A DNA stretch of 64,000 nucleotides from assembly GCA_963750895.1 (NCBI GenBank), contig CAVVSD010000008.1, forward strand, positions 124,001 to 188,000. The letters are read 5' to 3'. The notes beneath the pieces are model-generated. The model had not been told where the DNA came from. It made no database searches and saw only the letters and a list, made by a program, of their open reading frames with translations. Every line of letters begins with the position of its first letter. The first letter of the stretch is position 1. Source of the DNA: CAVVSD01 sp963750895 (GTDB lineage: Bacteria > Actinomycetota > Thermoleophilia > Solirubrobacterales > Solirubrobacteraceae). The position numbers and the translations under genes were made by a program. Positions 10,217 to 18,632 of this stretch are shown piece by piece.

Positions 10217-11425
10217 ATGCCGACTGCGACGCGGGTCCTGATGCTGACCAACAGCATCACCCCGGACATGCTCGGCGGCCTGAACCGGTACGTGCGGGAG
10301 CTCTCCGCTGCGCTGGTGCAGAGGGCGTCCGCGTGACGCGTGGCAACGAAGCGGGTTAGCCCGGAACATCCGCTGCGCGAGGTCGGCCCGGACGGAGTCG
10401 AGATCCACCGCTATGAGGTGACGTCCAAGCGCTCGCCGCACTTCCTCGTCTACGTATCCGACCCGGATCGCCCGATCGGTATGGCGGGAGCTCGACGCCT
10501 ACTCCGAGTCCCGGTGACGTCGTCCACGGGCACTACCCGCTGTCGGCGCTGCCCGCCGCCGCTGCGCCGCCGCCGTACGTCTACACGTTCCATGCGCCCG
10601 TCTATCGCGAGGTGCTCAGCGAGCGCCAGGACAGCTACAGGTTGCCCCGTGTCCTCCAGCGCACCGTGGTGCGGGGTATGCAGGAGATCGAGAAGCGGCG
10701 TCCTGACGGGAGCAACGCGGATCGCGTTGCTGAGCGAGTTCGCGCGCAACGAGCTCGCGGCACTGGACGCACAGACCGCCGCTCAGACCGAGCCTCATCC
10801 CCGGTGGGCTCGACGTGCACAAGTTCAGTCCCGGGCCCACAGCGTCGAGTCGACGACTGGGCGGCGGGCGCGACGGACCTGCTGTTCACGGCCACGACGC
10901 ATGGCTCCCCGCATGGGGATCGTGGAGCTCGTCCAGGCGATGACGCCGATCGTGCGCGACCGCCCCGGCGCCAGGCTCGCGATCGCCGGCTCCGGCGGCC
11001 TGCGCCCTGAGATCGAACGCGAGATCCGCGAGCGCGGGCTCCAGGACTCGGTCCGGCTGCTCGGCCGGATCAGCGACGAGGACCTCGTGCGTTGGTACCG
11101 GAGCGCGACGCTCGTCGTCATGCCGACGCAGGAGCTCGAGGGGTTCGGCCTCACCACGGCCGAGGCGCTCGCCTGTCAGACGCCGGTCGTCGGAACGCCT
11201 GCAGGGGCGACGCCGGAGATCCTCTCGCTCGTCGATCCCCGGCTCATCACACGCGACACGACGCCCGAGGCGCTGGCCGAGGGGATCGCGGACATGCTCC
11301 GGGACCCTGAAGCGCTCCGCCGCGCAGGCGAGGTCGGGAGGCGACTGACGGTCGAGACGATGAGCTGGGAGTCCGTGGCCGCCAGGTACCTCGAGCTCTA
11401 CCGCACGCTGCCCGCGTCGGGCTGA
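10217..11425 (+). CDS. GT4 family glycosyltransferase, frame-disrupted
   Basis: Retaining GT4 (GT-B fold) glycosyltransferase. The N-terminal domain begins VLMLTNSITPDMLGGLNRYVREL, with the GG-rich acceptor loop. DVVHGHYPLSALP and the FHAPVYREVL loop follow, then ALLSEFARNELA and IPGGLDVHKFSPG. The donor-binding half is in one clean frame from about 10900: LAIAGSGGLRPEIER, VRLLGRISDEDLVRWY and the E-x7-E motif PTQELEGFGLTTAEALA. Start ATG 10217 follows the previous stop by two bases. Indels lie near 10325, 10338, 10485, 10690, 10795 and 10880, mostly compensating. The 3' end overlaps the converging GT4 gene by 28 bases. Confidence 0.8.
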
Positions 11426-12574
11426 CCGCCGCGGCTGATCGATTCGAGCACCTGCTCGACGCGAGCGACGTTCCGCTCGAGCGTCGGAGGCGGAACCTGC
11501 TCGAGGAGGACGCGACTGCGCTCGAGGAGCCGCGCCGTCCGACGCGAGGCCCGCCAAGGCGTCGAGCAGGCCCCGCACCTCACCCGCCGGTGCCACCACG
11601 GCGCCCGGCATCTCCTGCAATCCCCCACGATCCGTCACGACGAAGGGCAGTCCACGGATGGTGGCCTCCAGCGCCACGATCCCCGCCGGCTCCTGCCACA
11701 CGCTCGGGACGACGAGCACGTCGGCGTCGTCCAGGAACTGCTCCTTCGCCGGACCCTGGACGAAGCCGTGGAACGTGATGCGTGGATCGGTCGTCGCCGC
11801 TGCGCGAACCGCGTCGGAAAGATCACCCGCGCCTGCGATGTCGAGCGTCCACTCCGCGGGCGCGTCGCGGAATGCCTTCAGGAGCACGTCTACGCCCTTG
11901 TGCGCCCCCAGCGTGCCGAGGTACGCCAGCCGGAGCGCACCGTCGGGCCGGAGCTGTCGGACACGGGTCCTGCCGGGGCGCACGCCGTAGGGGATCGTGA
12001 CCGCATCGTGGGCGGGGACCACCCCGGCCTCGACGTGTCGGTCCCGGACGTAGTCCGTCGCGGCGATCAGCTTCGGCGCGGAGCGCCGCAGCAGCCCACC
12101 CCGGATCAGGCGCTGCGGACGGCACTCCGGACAGCGGCCACCACAGAACTCCCCGTCCCGGGTGAGCGACGTTCGCATGCAGATGGCGTTGTAGTCATGG
12201 GCCATGTGGACGTGTGGGATCCCGGAGACGCGGACGGCGCTGAACACCGCGCTCGACAGTCCCTGAGGTGAGTTGGTGTGCACGACGTCGTAGTCGCCGC
12301 GTCGCAGCAGCCCCGAGATCCGCCGGTGCACGTCTGGGCGCCAGAGATCCACGACGTGCCACGTGACCTTGCGCCGCTTGCTGTCCTCCGGCCGGAGATC
12401 TCGGCTGCGCGGGACCGGGACGACGCGCGGACCCTCGAGATCTCCCCTGGTTCCTGACAGAACGGTGACCTCATGTCCGCGATCGTGCAGCGACGCCGCC
12501 AGGACCGCCACGTGATGTTCCGCCCCACCGCGGCCTTCCGGCGGAAGGACGTTCGTGACGACCGCGATCCTCAC
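11398..12574 (-). CDS. GT4 family glycosyltransferase
   Basis: GT4 glycosyltransferase, about 392 residues. The N-terminal domain reads AVVTNVLPPEGRGGAEHHV, then the YDVVHTNSPQGLSS and PHVHMAHDYNAIC acceptor-side loops. A CxxC pair (GGRCPEC) in the middle is common in this subgroup. The donor domain has LRLAYLGTLGAHKGVDVLL, LDIAGAGDLS and the PSVWQEPAGIVALEA E-x7-E motif. Start is GTG 12574, overlapping the stop of the upstream ECF sigma gene by 4 bases (GTGA), so the two are co-transcribed. One indel near 11540 shifts the last 45 residues; the natural end ISRGGQPDAGSVR is at 11398. Confidence 0.82.
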
Positions 12575-13087
12575 CCGGCCGGCCGCTCCGCAGTGTCCTG
12601 GAGCTTGCGCAGAGCGCGATACAGCCTGCCCTCGACGGTGGTCTTCGGCTGCTCGAGCGCCTCGGCCACCTGCGCCACCGTCAGATCCGCCCCGAACCGC
12701 AGCGCGATGACCTCCCGCTCCTCGTCGGTCAGCCGCGCCAGCGCCCCGCTCAGGTCGTAGCGGTCCGCGGCCGACGCGCCGCCGCTGCCCGACGACCGAC
12801 GCCACCACCTCCGTCTGCAGCCGCTCCACCGCCCGCCGCTCCGCCGAGCGGCGCCGGCCGTGGTCGCGGACGCGGTTGACCGCGATCGCGTAGAGCCAGG
12901 TCGACTCGCTCGCGCGGTCGGGGTCGTACTTGTGCGCCGAGCGCAGGGCGCGCTCGAAGACGTCGGCCATCAGGTCCTCGGCCAGGGCGTCGTCGCCGCA
13001 CTGCCAGCGGATGTACGCGAACAGCGCCCGGGCGTGCTCGCGGTACATCCGTTCGAAGCGTTCACGCGCCAACTCCTTCTTGCGCAT
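12571..13087 (-). CDS. ECF-type RNA polymerase sigma factor
   Basis: Extracytoplasmic-function sigma-70 factor, directing RNA polymerase to a small regulon. Region 2 is intact: MYREHARALFAYIRWQCGD, LAEDLMADVFERAL, then YDPDRASESTWLYAIAVNRVRDHGRRR covering 2.3-2.4. After one indel near 12795 region 4 follows: LTDEEREVIALRFGADLTVAQVAEAL and TTVEGRLYRALRKL. Start is ATG 13087, stop overlaps the downstream GT4 start. The gene is divergent from the LPFTG surface-protein gene, 33 bases away, a layout often seen when a sigma factor and its target or regulator share a promoter region. No classical zinc anti-sigma domain is next to it. Confidence 0.85.
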
Positions 13088-13120
13088 CAGGTTTCGCGCC
13101 CCTGCTGCGTAGTAGCGGCG

Positions 13121-13787
13121 ATGACCGATCCGAACCACGATCTCGACGAGCTCACGGCCCGCCTGCGGCGCGAGCGGCCCGACATGAGCGACGACGCGTT
13201 CGCGCGCGTCCACGACCGGGTCGTGGCGCAGGCCCCGCAGCGTCGCCGGACGCCCCGCACGTCGCTCGCGACGGCGCTGCTGATCGCGACCGGCCTGGTC
13301 TTCACGGGCGGCGGCGTGAGCCTCGCCATCTCGGGCCTGGCGTCTGACACGACGGCCGTCAAGGCGCAGTACCAGCCGCCGGTCGGCAACCCTCCGCCCC
13401 CACCGCCGGCGCCTCCTGGGACGACGACTGGGACAACGCCGCCGCCTGGGACGACGACCGGTACGACACCGCCCACCGGCGTCCAGCCCGGCGTCAGCGT
13501 CCAGGGCGGCACGGCCACGTCGCCGGCTCCGACCCCGACCGACCACCACGGACGACGGCGACGACGTCGGCGTGCAGGGCGAGACCGACACGAACCCGGA
13601 TCCGTCCCTGGGCGGCAGCGCGGGCGAGCAGGACCAGCAGCCCGTCCAGTCGGCGCCGCAGCAGGTGGTCGCCTCCAGCGGCGGCGACGAGCTGCCGTTC
13701 ACCGGCTTCGCGGCCATCCCGATCGTGGTCATCGGCGCGATGCTCATCGCCGCCGGCGCCCTCCTTCGCCGCCGCACACAGCCCTAG
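13121..13787 (+). CDS. LPFTG sortase-anchored surface protein with Thr/Pro-rich stalk
   Basis: A cell-wall-anchored protein of about 220 residues. The N-terminal 45 residues are charged and helical (DELTARLRRERPDMSDDAFARV), followed by a membrane segment TSLATALLIATGLVFTGGGVSL. A stalk rich in Pro, Gly and Thr comes next, with two near-repeats of PPGTTTGTTPP, then an acidic linker. The C-terminus carries the sortase signal: LPFTG, a hydrophobic segment AAIPIVVIGAMLIAAGALL and an RRRTQP tail. Start is ATG 13121. One indel near 13560 separates stalk and anchor. The cytosolic N-terminus plus one early membrane span, beside a divergent ECF sigma gene, would also suit a sigma-interacting membrane protein; I see no direct evidence for that. 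Confidence 0.75.
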
Positions 13788-13790
13788 CAC

Positions 13791-15885
13791 TCACGGTCCG
13801 CCTCCGAGCGGCAGCTTCGCCTCCAGGGCGAGCTGCCGCCACTGGCGACGGTTCTCCATCGTGAACCGCTTCACCGCGTCCTGCGCGTACGGATGCAGCG
13901 GGTTGCGCACGCAGCGCCGCCCGGGCCGCCGGCCGCGGGTCCTGGCCCGCGGCGGCCAGCACGAGCGCCTGCGTGTAGCGCGGCTCCCAGCTGCGCGGGT
14001 CGCGCCGCACCGCGCCCGCGGCTGCGTCGACGGCCAACGCGTAGCGCCCGAGGCGCACGTCGCACCAGGCGATGAGCTCCAGCGGCTCCGGCCGCACGCT
14101 CAGCGCCGAGTTCGACGCCACCGAGCGGTCGATCGTCTGCGCGCAGTCGCCCGCGCGGAAGGAGCGCTGCGCCTCGATCAACGGCTCCTGTGAGCGCAGG
14201 ATCGACAGCGGCACGAGCGCGAGCACGAGGCACCCGACGCCCGCGAGGATGCCCAGCGGCCGCCCGATCGCGACCCGGCGCCGCGCGCCGCGCCATCCCC
14301 GACGCCGGCCGCGCCAGCGCGAGGCCGCCCGCGCAGAACACCCACGCGGTGACGGCCGGCATCTCCCAGTCCCAGTCGACGCCCGCATGGACCGCCCACG
14401 CGGTCGCGACGGCGGCGAGCGCACCCCATGCCGGAGCCCGGTCGCGCAGGGCCCGCCACCACAGCGCTCCGAGCATCACGACGAGCGCGATGCCGAGCAG
14501 CGCCATCCCGACGATGCCCATCTCGCCGAGCGTCTCGAGGTACACGCGAGTGCCCGTCGAACACGTTGCGGTACGAGGGCCGGTCGCGCTCCCACAGCAG
14601 CGGCGTACGTGCCCGCGCCGGTGCCGATCCACGGTCGCTGCTCGAAGCCGCCCTGCAGCGCGACGTCCCAGATCTCGATGCGCCCGTTGTTGCCGAGCTC
14701 CGTGAGCCGCTGGCCGGGCTGCGCGGTGGTCGCCACGGCCCCGGTCGAGGAGAAGTCGTCCCATCCGTCGCGGACGCGGTCGACCGCCGCCCGCCGCGAG
14801 CCCGGCGACGACCAGCACGACGACGACGGCCGCGCTCCGAGCGCGCGCGCCGGCCACGGCGCCATCCTCGGCGCCCGCCAGCGCTCGAGCCGCGCGTCGA
14901 CGAGGAGCAGCAGCCCGCGCGCGGCCGCGGCAGCCCCGCGCCAGGACCGCGAGCAGCACCGCCGTCTCGCGGCCGTTGTCGAGCGCGTCGGCCGATGGGC
15001 ACGGCCGCGTCGAGCCCCTCGATCCCGAGCGCGCGCGCCGCCGCGAGCGCGCCGAACACGAGGACGACCGGCAGGCCGGTGAGCATCCCCCGCGACCGCC
15101 CGAGGACGAGGTAGACGACCGCGGCGATCAGCCCGGCGGCGGCCGCGCCGCGCGAGACGCTGAACACGACGGCCGCGACGAGCGGCGGCACCGCCGCCGC
15201 GCCGAGCACCCGGAGCGGCCGGGTGGTCGCGCACGGAGCTCGCCAGATGCGCGCACAGCACGACGCCGAGCGCCGCGATGAGCCCGGTCGCGTTCCAGTA
15301 GCTCGTCGGCCAGTTCAGCCGCCCGCGCCCGAACTCGGCTGCGATCGGGAACGTCTCGGGCAGCAGCCACGGGCCGAGCGCGGCGATCCCGACGACGGCG
15401 CAGCCCAGCGCGGTCGCGGCGACGAGCGCCCGCGCCCGCCCCTCGGTGCGCCCCAGCGACACGAAGATCGCCAGCAGCGCGCCGTAGAGCAGCGTCCTGT
15501 CGTACTCCAGGAGCGCGCGGGCAGGCGCGTCGGACCAGATGCTCGACGCGAGCGTCCACGCCGCGAAGCCGGCGAAGGCCGCGAGCGCCACGACGGCGGC
15601 GAGCGAGGGGCGCGCGAACGCCCCGGGCGCGAGCACGACCCGCACCAGCAGCGCGAGCAGCGCGACCATCGCCGCAACGGCGGTGAGGTCCGGGAAGAAG
15701 CCGCCCGACCAGAACGCGAGCGCCGCGATGAGCGCCGCGGGCGCGAGCAGCAGCACGCCGGGCCAGGGGCCGATCCGCGGCGTGGCCGGCCGCCCGCCGG
15801 ATGCCCGCACCGCGGCGACGTCGCCGGGATCCGGTGCGTCCGCGCGCGGCGGGTCGGTCGGGAAGGTCGTCACGCGCCGAGCCAC
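13791..15885 (-). CDS. O-antigen ligase family protein with C-terminal TPR-like region, frame-disrupted
   Basis: Second Wzy/WaaL-type polytopic membrane protein, about 700 residues. Roughly ten hydrophobic segments run through the first 500 residues. The family signature loop reads LGNNGRIEIWDVALQGGFEQRPWIGTG and, after an indel, ERDRPSYRNVFDGHS and YLETLGEMGIVGMALLGIALV. The C-terminal 150 residues (AQRSFRAGDCAQTIDRSVASNSALS and on) are helical and TPR-like, ending LEAKLPLGGGP at TGA 13791-13793. At least five indels (near 15235, 14985, 14790, 14600-14540 and 14310, with another near 13915) break it. The natural stop lies 4 bases from the LPFTG gene's stop. Start ATG 15885, next to the WbaP-like gene, suggests one operon. 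Confidence 0.75.
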
Positions 15886-15913
15886 GCTACCGGCGCACGC
15901 GGCGGCGGCAGCG

Positions 15914-17395
15914 CTACATCCCGCCGCCGCGGATCATGTAGTTCACGGTCCGCAGGAGGATCTTCGCGTCGGTCCAGAACGTCCAGTTCGCGACGTACAG
16001 GTAGTCGATGTTCACCATCTCGTGCAGCGGCACCCGCGCCGAGCCGAGGATCTGCCACGGCCCCGTCATCCCCGGCGTCAGGTGCAGGCGGCGGCGGTGC
16101 CAGCCGACGATCTTCTCGTCCTCGTCCACGACGAGCGGCCGCGGCCCCACGAGGCTCATCTCGCCGCGCACGACGTTGATGAGCTGCGGCAGCTCGTCCA
16201 GCGCCGTCTTGCGCAGGAACCTCCCGACCCGCGTGATGCGCGGGTCGTCGGCCATCTTGAACAGGCCGTCCGCCTGGTTCTGCGCCATCAGCGCGGCCTT
16301 CTGGGCGTCGGCCCCGACGACCATCGATCGGAACTTCACGAGGCCGAAGTGCTGGCCGTCGCGCCCGACGCGGTCCTGGCGGAAGAACACGGGGCCGCGC
16401 GAGTCCAGCTTCACGGCGATCGCGATGATCAGCATGAGCGGCGCGACGGCGATGAGGCCGAGCCCGGCGGCGATGAGGTCGGTCAGCCGCTTGACGAGCT
16501 GCGACGAGCGGCTGAGCCCGAAGGACCGGATGCCGAGCATCGGCATGCCGTGGATGTCGTCGAACTCGACGGAGGACCCGAGGACCTCCAGCACGCGCGG
16601 CAGGACGCTGACGCGCACGCCGAGGCCCTTGACGAGCCGGATGACGTCGAGCATCGCGTCCGTCTCGCCGCTGCCCGGGACGAGGATCACGCGGTGCACG
16701 TCGCGATCGCGGATCGCCTGGGCGACGTCGGTGAGGCCGGCGACGTGGTTGATGTCGCCCTGCAGGGGCATCCGCGCGACGACCTCGACCTTCATGCCTC
16801 CGGTGCGCTCGCTCAGCTTGCGGATGATCGGCTCGGCGGCGGTGGGCTCGCCGAGGACCAGGACGCGCTCCGGGCGCGTGTAGCGCAGGGCCAGGGTGCG
16901 CGCGATCGTCCGGCCCAGCAGGAGGCAGAAGAAGAGCGCCGCCCACAGCCCGATGACCTGCTTGCGCCCGAGCTCGCCGTCGACGATGAACGGGTCGAGC
17001 AGCCAGATCAGCAGCGTGTAGAGCGTGGCGAGGCCGAAGAGGGTGGGCGCCTCCTCGAGCGTCGTCTTGCGCACGACCAGCTCGTCGCGGTCGTACAGGC
17101 CCATGAGCTTGCAGGTGATGACGACGAGCGGCAGGACCACGAGCCCGATCGGCTTGAGGCGGTCCTCCCCGCCCATGACGCCGATCGCCAGCAGGACGGC
17201 GAGCGCGGCGGCCCAGGAGTCGGCGTAGGCGAGGCCGCGACGGAATGCGCGGTCGCGACCGAGGACGATCGGGCGTGCGGGCGCCTCGACCAGCGAGCTC
17301 TGCGTCTGCGGTCGATCGCCCCGCCGTCGGTAGCGGCCGGGCACGTCGACTCGACGTCGCCCCTCCTTGCGCTCTGGCTTGGCATCCGTGGCCAC
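15914..17395 (-). CDS. Undecaprenyl-phosphate sugar phosphotransferase (WbaP/WcaJ-type)
   Basis: Intact 493-residue polyisoprenyl-phosphate hexose-1-phosphate transferase, which starts lipid-linked glycan assembly by loading the first sugar-phosphate onto undecaprenyl phosphate. The N-terminal half has four membrane segments and a CoA-binding-like domain (RVLVLGEPTAAEPIIRKL). The catalytic PHPT domain begins at the reentrant helix LVKRLTDLIAAGLGLIAVAPLM near residue 300. It contains SRGPVFFRQDRVGRDG, FGLVKFRSMV, the KTALDELPQLINVVRGEMSL motif with the catalytic Asp-Glu pair, and VGPRPL. Start is ATG 17395. No frame damage. It is probably the initiating enzyme for the whole locus. Confidence 0.92.
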   Translation of the reverse strand: MATDAKPERKEGRRRVDVPGRYRRRGDRPQTQSSLVEAPARPIVLGRDRAFRRGLAYADSWAAALAVLLAIGVMGGEDRLKPIGLVVLPLVVITCKLMGLYDRDELVVRKTTLEEAPTLFGLATLYTLLIWLLDPFIVDGELGRKQVIGLWAALFFCLLLGRTIARTLALRYTRPERVLVLGEPTAAEPIIRKLSERTGGMKVEVVARMPLQGDINHVAGLTDVAQAIRDRDVHRVILVPGSGETDAMLDVIRLVKGLGVRVSVLPRVLEVLGSSVEFDDIHGMPMLGIRSFGLSRSSQLVKRLTDLIAAGLGLIAVAPLMLIIAIAVKLDSRGPVFFRQDRVGRDGQHFGLVKFRSMVVGADAQKAALMAQNQADGLFKMADDPRITRVGRFLRKTALDELPQLINVVRGEMSLVGPRPLVVDEDEKIVGWHRRRLHLTPGMTGPWQILGSARVPLHEMVNIDYLYVANWTFWTDAKILLRTVNYMIRGGGM

Positions 17396-17536
17396 CGTCG
17401 TTCTCCCTCGCTCGAAACCCGCTCCGATCGGGGCCGGAGGGCGATCCTAGTGGGCGCGCTGGACGGGGCACGTTGTAGTCGGCCCGCGGGAGCGACGCGC
17501 GGGGTGCCCTCAACGTGCTGGACCGCCGCATCGTCG

Positions 17537-17556
17537 AGATCTTCCTCGGAAGATCT
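17537..17556. repeat. Perfect inverted repeat, candidate operator
   Basis: AGATCTTCC and GGAAGATCT, 9-bp arms around a 2-bp centre, lie in the 189-base space between the divergent WbaP-type gene (start 17395) and the small LPPAP-motif gene (start 17585). It is AT-rich relative to its surroundings, perfectly symmetric and about two turns of helix long, as expected for a dimeric repressor site. There is no T-run to make it a terminator. Which protein binds it is unknown. Confidence 0.45.
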
Positions 17557-17584
17557 GGGCCCTCTCGGACGTCATGTGGCCGAG

Positions 17585-17935
17585 ATGACCGACCGCTTCC
17601 ACGTGCGCCGGCGCGGTCCGGCGAACGCGCGACCAACGGGTGCCAACGTCTCCGACCGGAGGTTGGACGCGTTGCTGCGCGCACTGCCGCCGGCGCCCGA
17701 GCGGCTCGTCGCCCGCGTGCTCGAGATCCCGCTGCTCGAGGGCGCACTCGGACACCTGCGGCGCAGCCGCGATCCGGCGCCGGACGACCCTGGTTCACTG
17801 CGCGACGCGCTGACCGAGGTCGGCCTCGAACCGGACGACGTGCGGGTCCGCATGCTGGGCGAGCTGCGCTGGCGGCGGCTCGAGCAGGAGACCGGATCCG
17901 AAAATTCTCCTTCGGAGGTGCCCGACATGAGATAG
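17585..17935 (+). CDS. Small LPPAP-motif protein 1 (paralogue of the 20859 gene)
   Basis: A 116-residue protein of no family I can name. Residues 26-95 align with the small protein at 20859-21104: RLDALLRALPPAPERLVAR against DIDEFLRSLPPAPESWVSR, then EIPLLEGAL against EMPLLQKAL, and VGLEPDDVRV against VGLEPDERRV. It is soluble, acidic and predicted helical, with a basic 25-residue N-terminal tail and a C-terminal tail absent from the paralogue. Start ATG 17585 is the best in-frame start; a GTG at 17603 is possible. It lies 76 bases upstream of an ECF sigma gene on the same strand. Both copies of the family sit beside a sigma-like gene, so a regulatory partnership is plausible but unproven. 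Confidence 0.65.
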   Translation: MTDRFHVRRRGPANARPTGANVSDRRLDALLRALPPAPERLVARVLEIPLLEGALGHLRRSRDPAPDDPGSLRDALTEVGLEPDDVRVRMLGELRWRRLEQETGSENSPSEVPDMR

Positions 17936-18011
17936 TCGCGACCCGCCGGTCGAGCAATCCTCAAATTCAGGTCCTACGAGCGGCGCGGGGACACGGGAGT
18001 CCACTGACGCG

Positions 18012-18568
18012 ATGACCACGACGGTCAAAAGGATCCAAGACGGCCTCGACGGGGCTGACCTCGTCGCTCGGTGCCGACGAGGCGACGCAGACGCGTGGCC
18101 CGATTTCGTCCAGCGCTTCGCGCCGTACGTGCACGCCATCGCGGTGCGCGGCTACCGGCTCAGCGAGCAGGACGGCGAGGACGTCTTCCAGGAGGTCTTC
18201 CTCCGGGCCTGGACGCACATCGACTCGCTGCGCGACGACGCCGCGATCCGGCCCTGGCTCGGCCAGCTCACCCGCCGCCTGGCGATCGACCGCATCCGGG
18301 CCCGGTCGCGTGAGGCTGCCCGCGACGACCTCGACACCCTCCACGACGTGCCGTCCGCGGACGAGCTCGCCGGCCTCGACGAGGCGCTCACCGTGCGCCA
18401 CGCGATCGAGCAGCTGCCCGGCATCCACCGCGACATCGTCGACCGCTTCTTCATCGAAGGGCAGAGCCACGCGACGATCGCGGCCGACCTCGGCATCGCC
18501 GAGGGCACGGTCGCGAGCCGCATCGCCCGCGCCCGGGAACGACTCCGCCCGCACCTCCGCCGAGTTGA
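18012..18568 (+). CDS. ECF-type RNA polymerase sigma factor
   Basis: ECF sigma factor of about 185 residues. Region 2 reads FVQRFAPYVHAIAVRGYRL, DVFQEVFLRAWTHIDSL and RPWLGQLTRRLAIDRIRARSRE, with the basic and aromatic residues of 2.3-2.4 present. Region 4 has LPGIHRDIVDRFFIEGQSH and the helix-turn-helix IAADLGIAEGTVASRIARARERLR. As written, the frame has no stop and runs into the next gene. The only stop codon in any forward frame between 18541 and the next start is TGA 18566-18568, so a single-base indel just before it would give a normal sigma C-terminus; I end the gene there. Start is ATG 18012. It is followed within 65 bases by the Pro/Glu/Ala-rich membrane protein, a likely target or partner. 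Confidence 0.8.
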
Positions 18569-18632
18569 CCCTGCCCGTCCGCGTCGTGGAGCCGCCCGCC
18601 CCCTCCGATCGTTCAGTGGCTGTCCGCCGCGC

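Noticed and set aside
10886..13777. A 963-residue reverse open frame spanning several genes
   Set aside because: It joins the GT4, most of a sigma factor and antisense of the LPFTG gene; GC-rich DNA lacks stops and the pieces belong to separate families with their own starts.
199..17395. Decaying pseudogene island or transferred glycan cluster
   Set aside because: No transposase, integrase or base-composition change seen, and residues stay conserved across every frame break; the intact WbaP, Wzm and PIG-L genes argue for a working locus.
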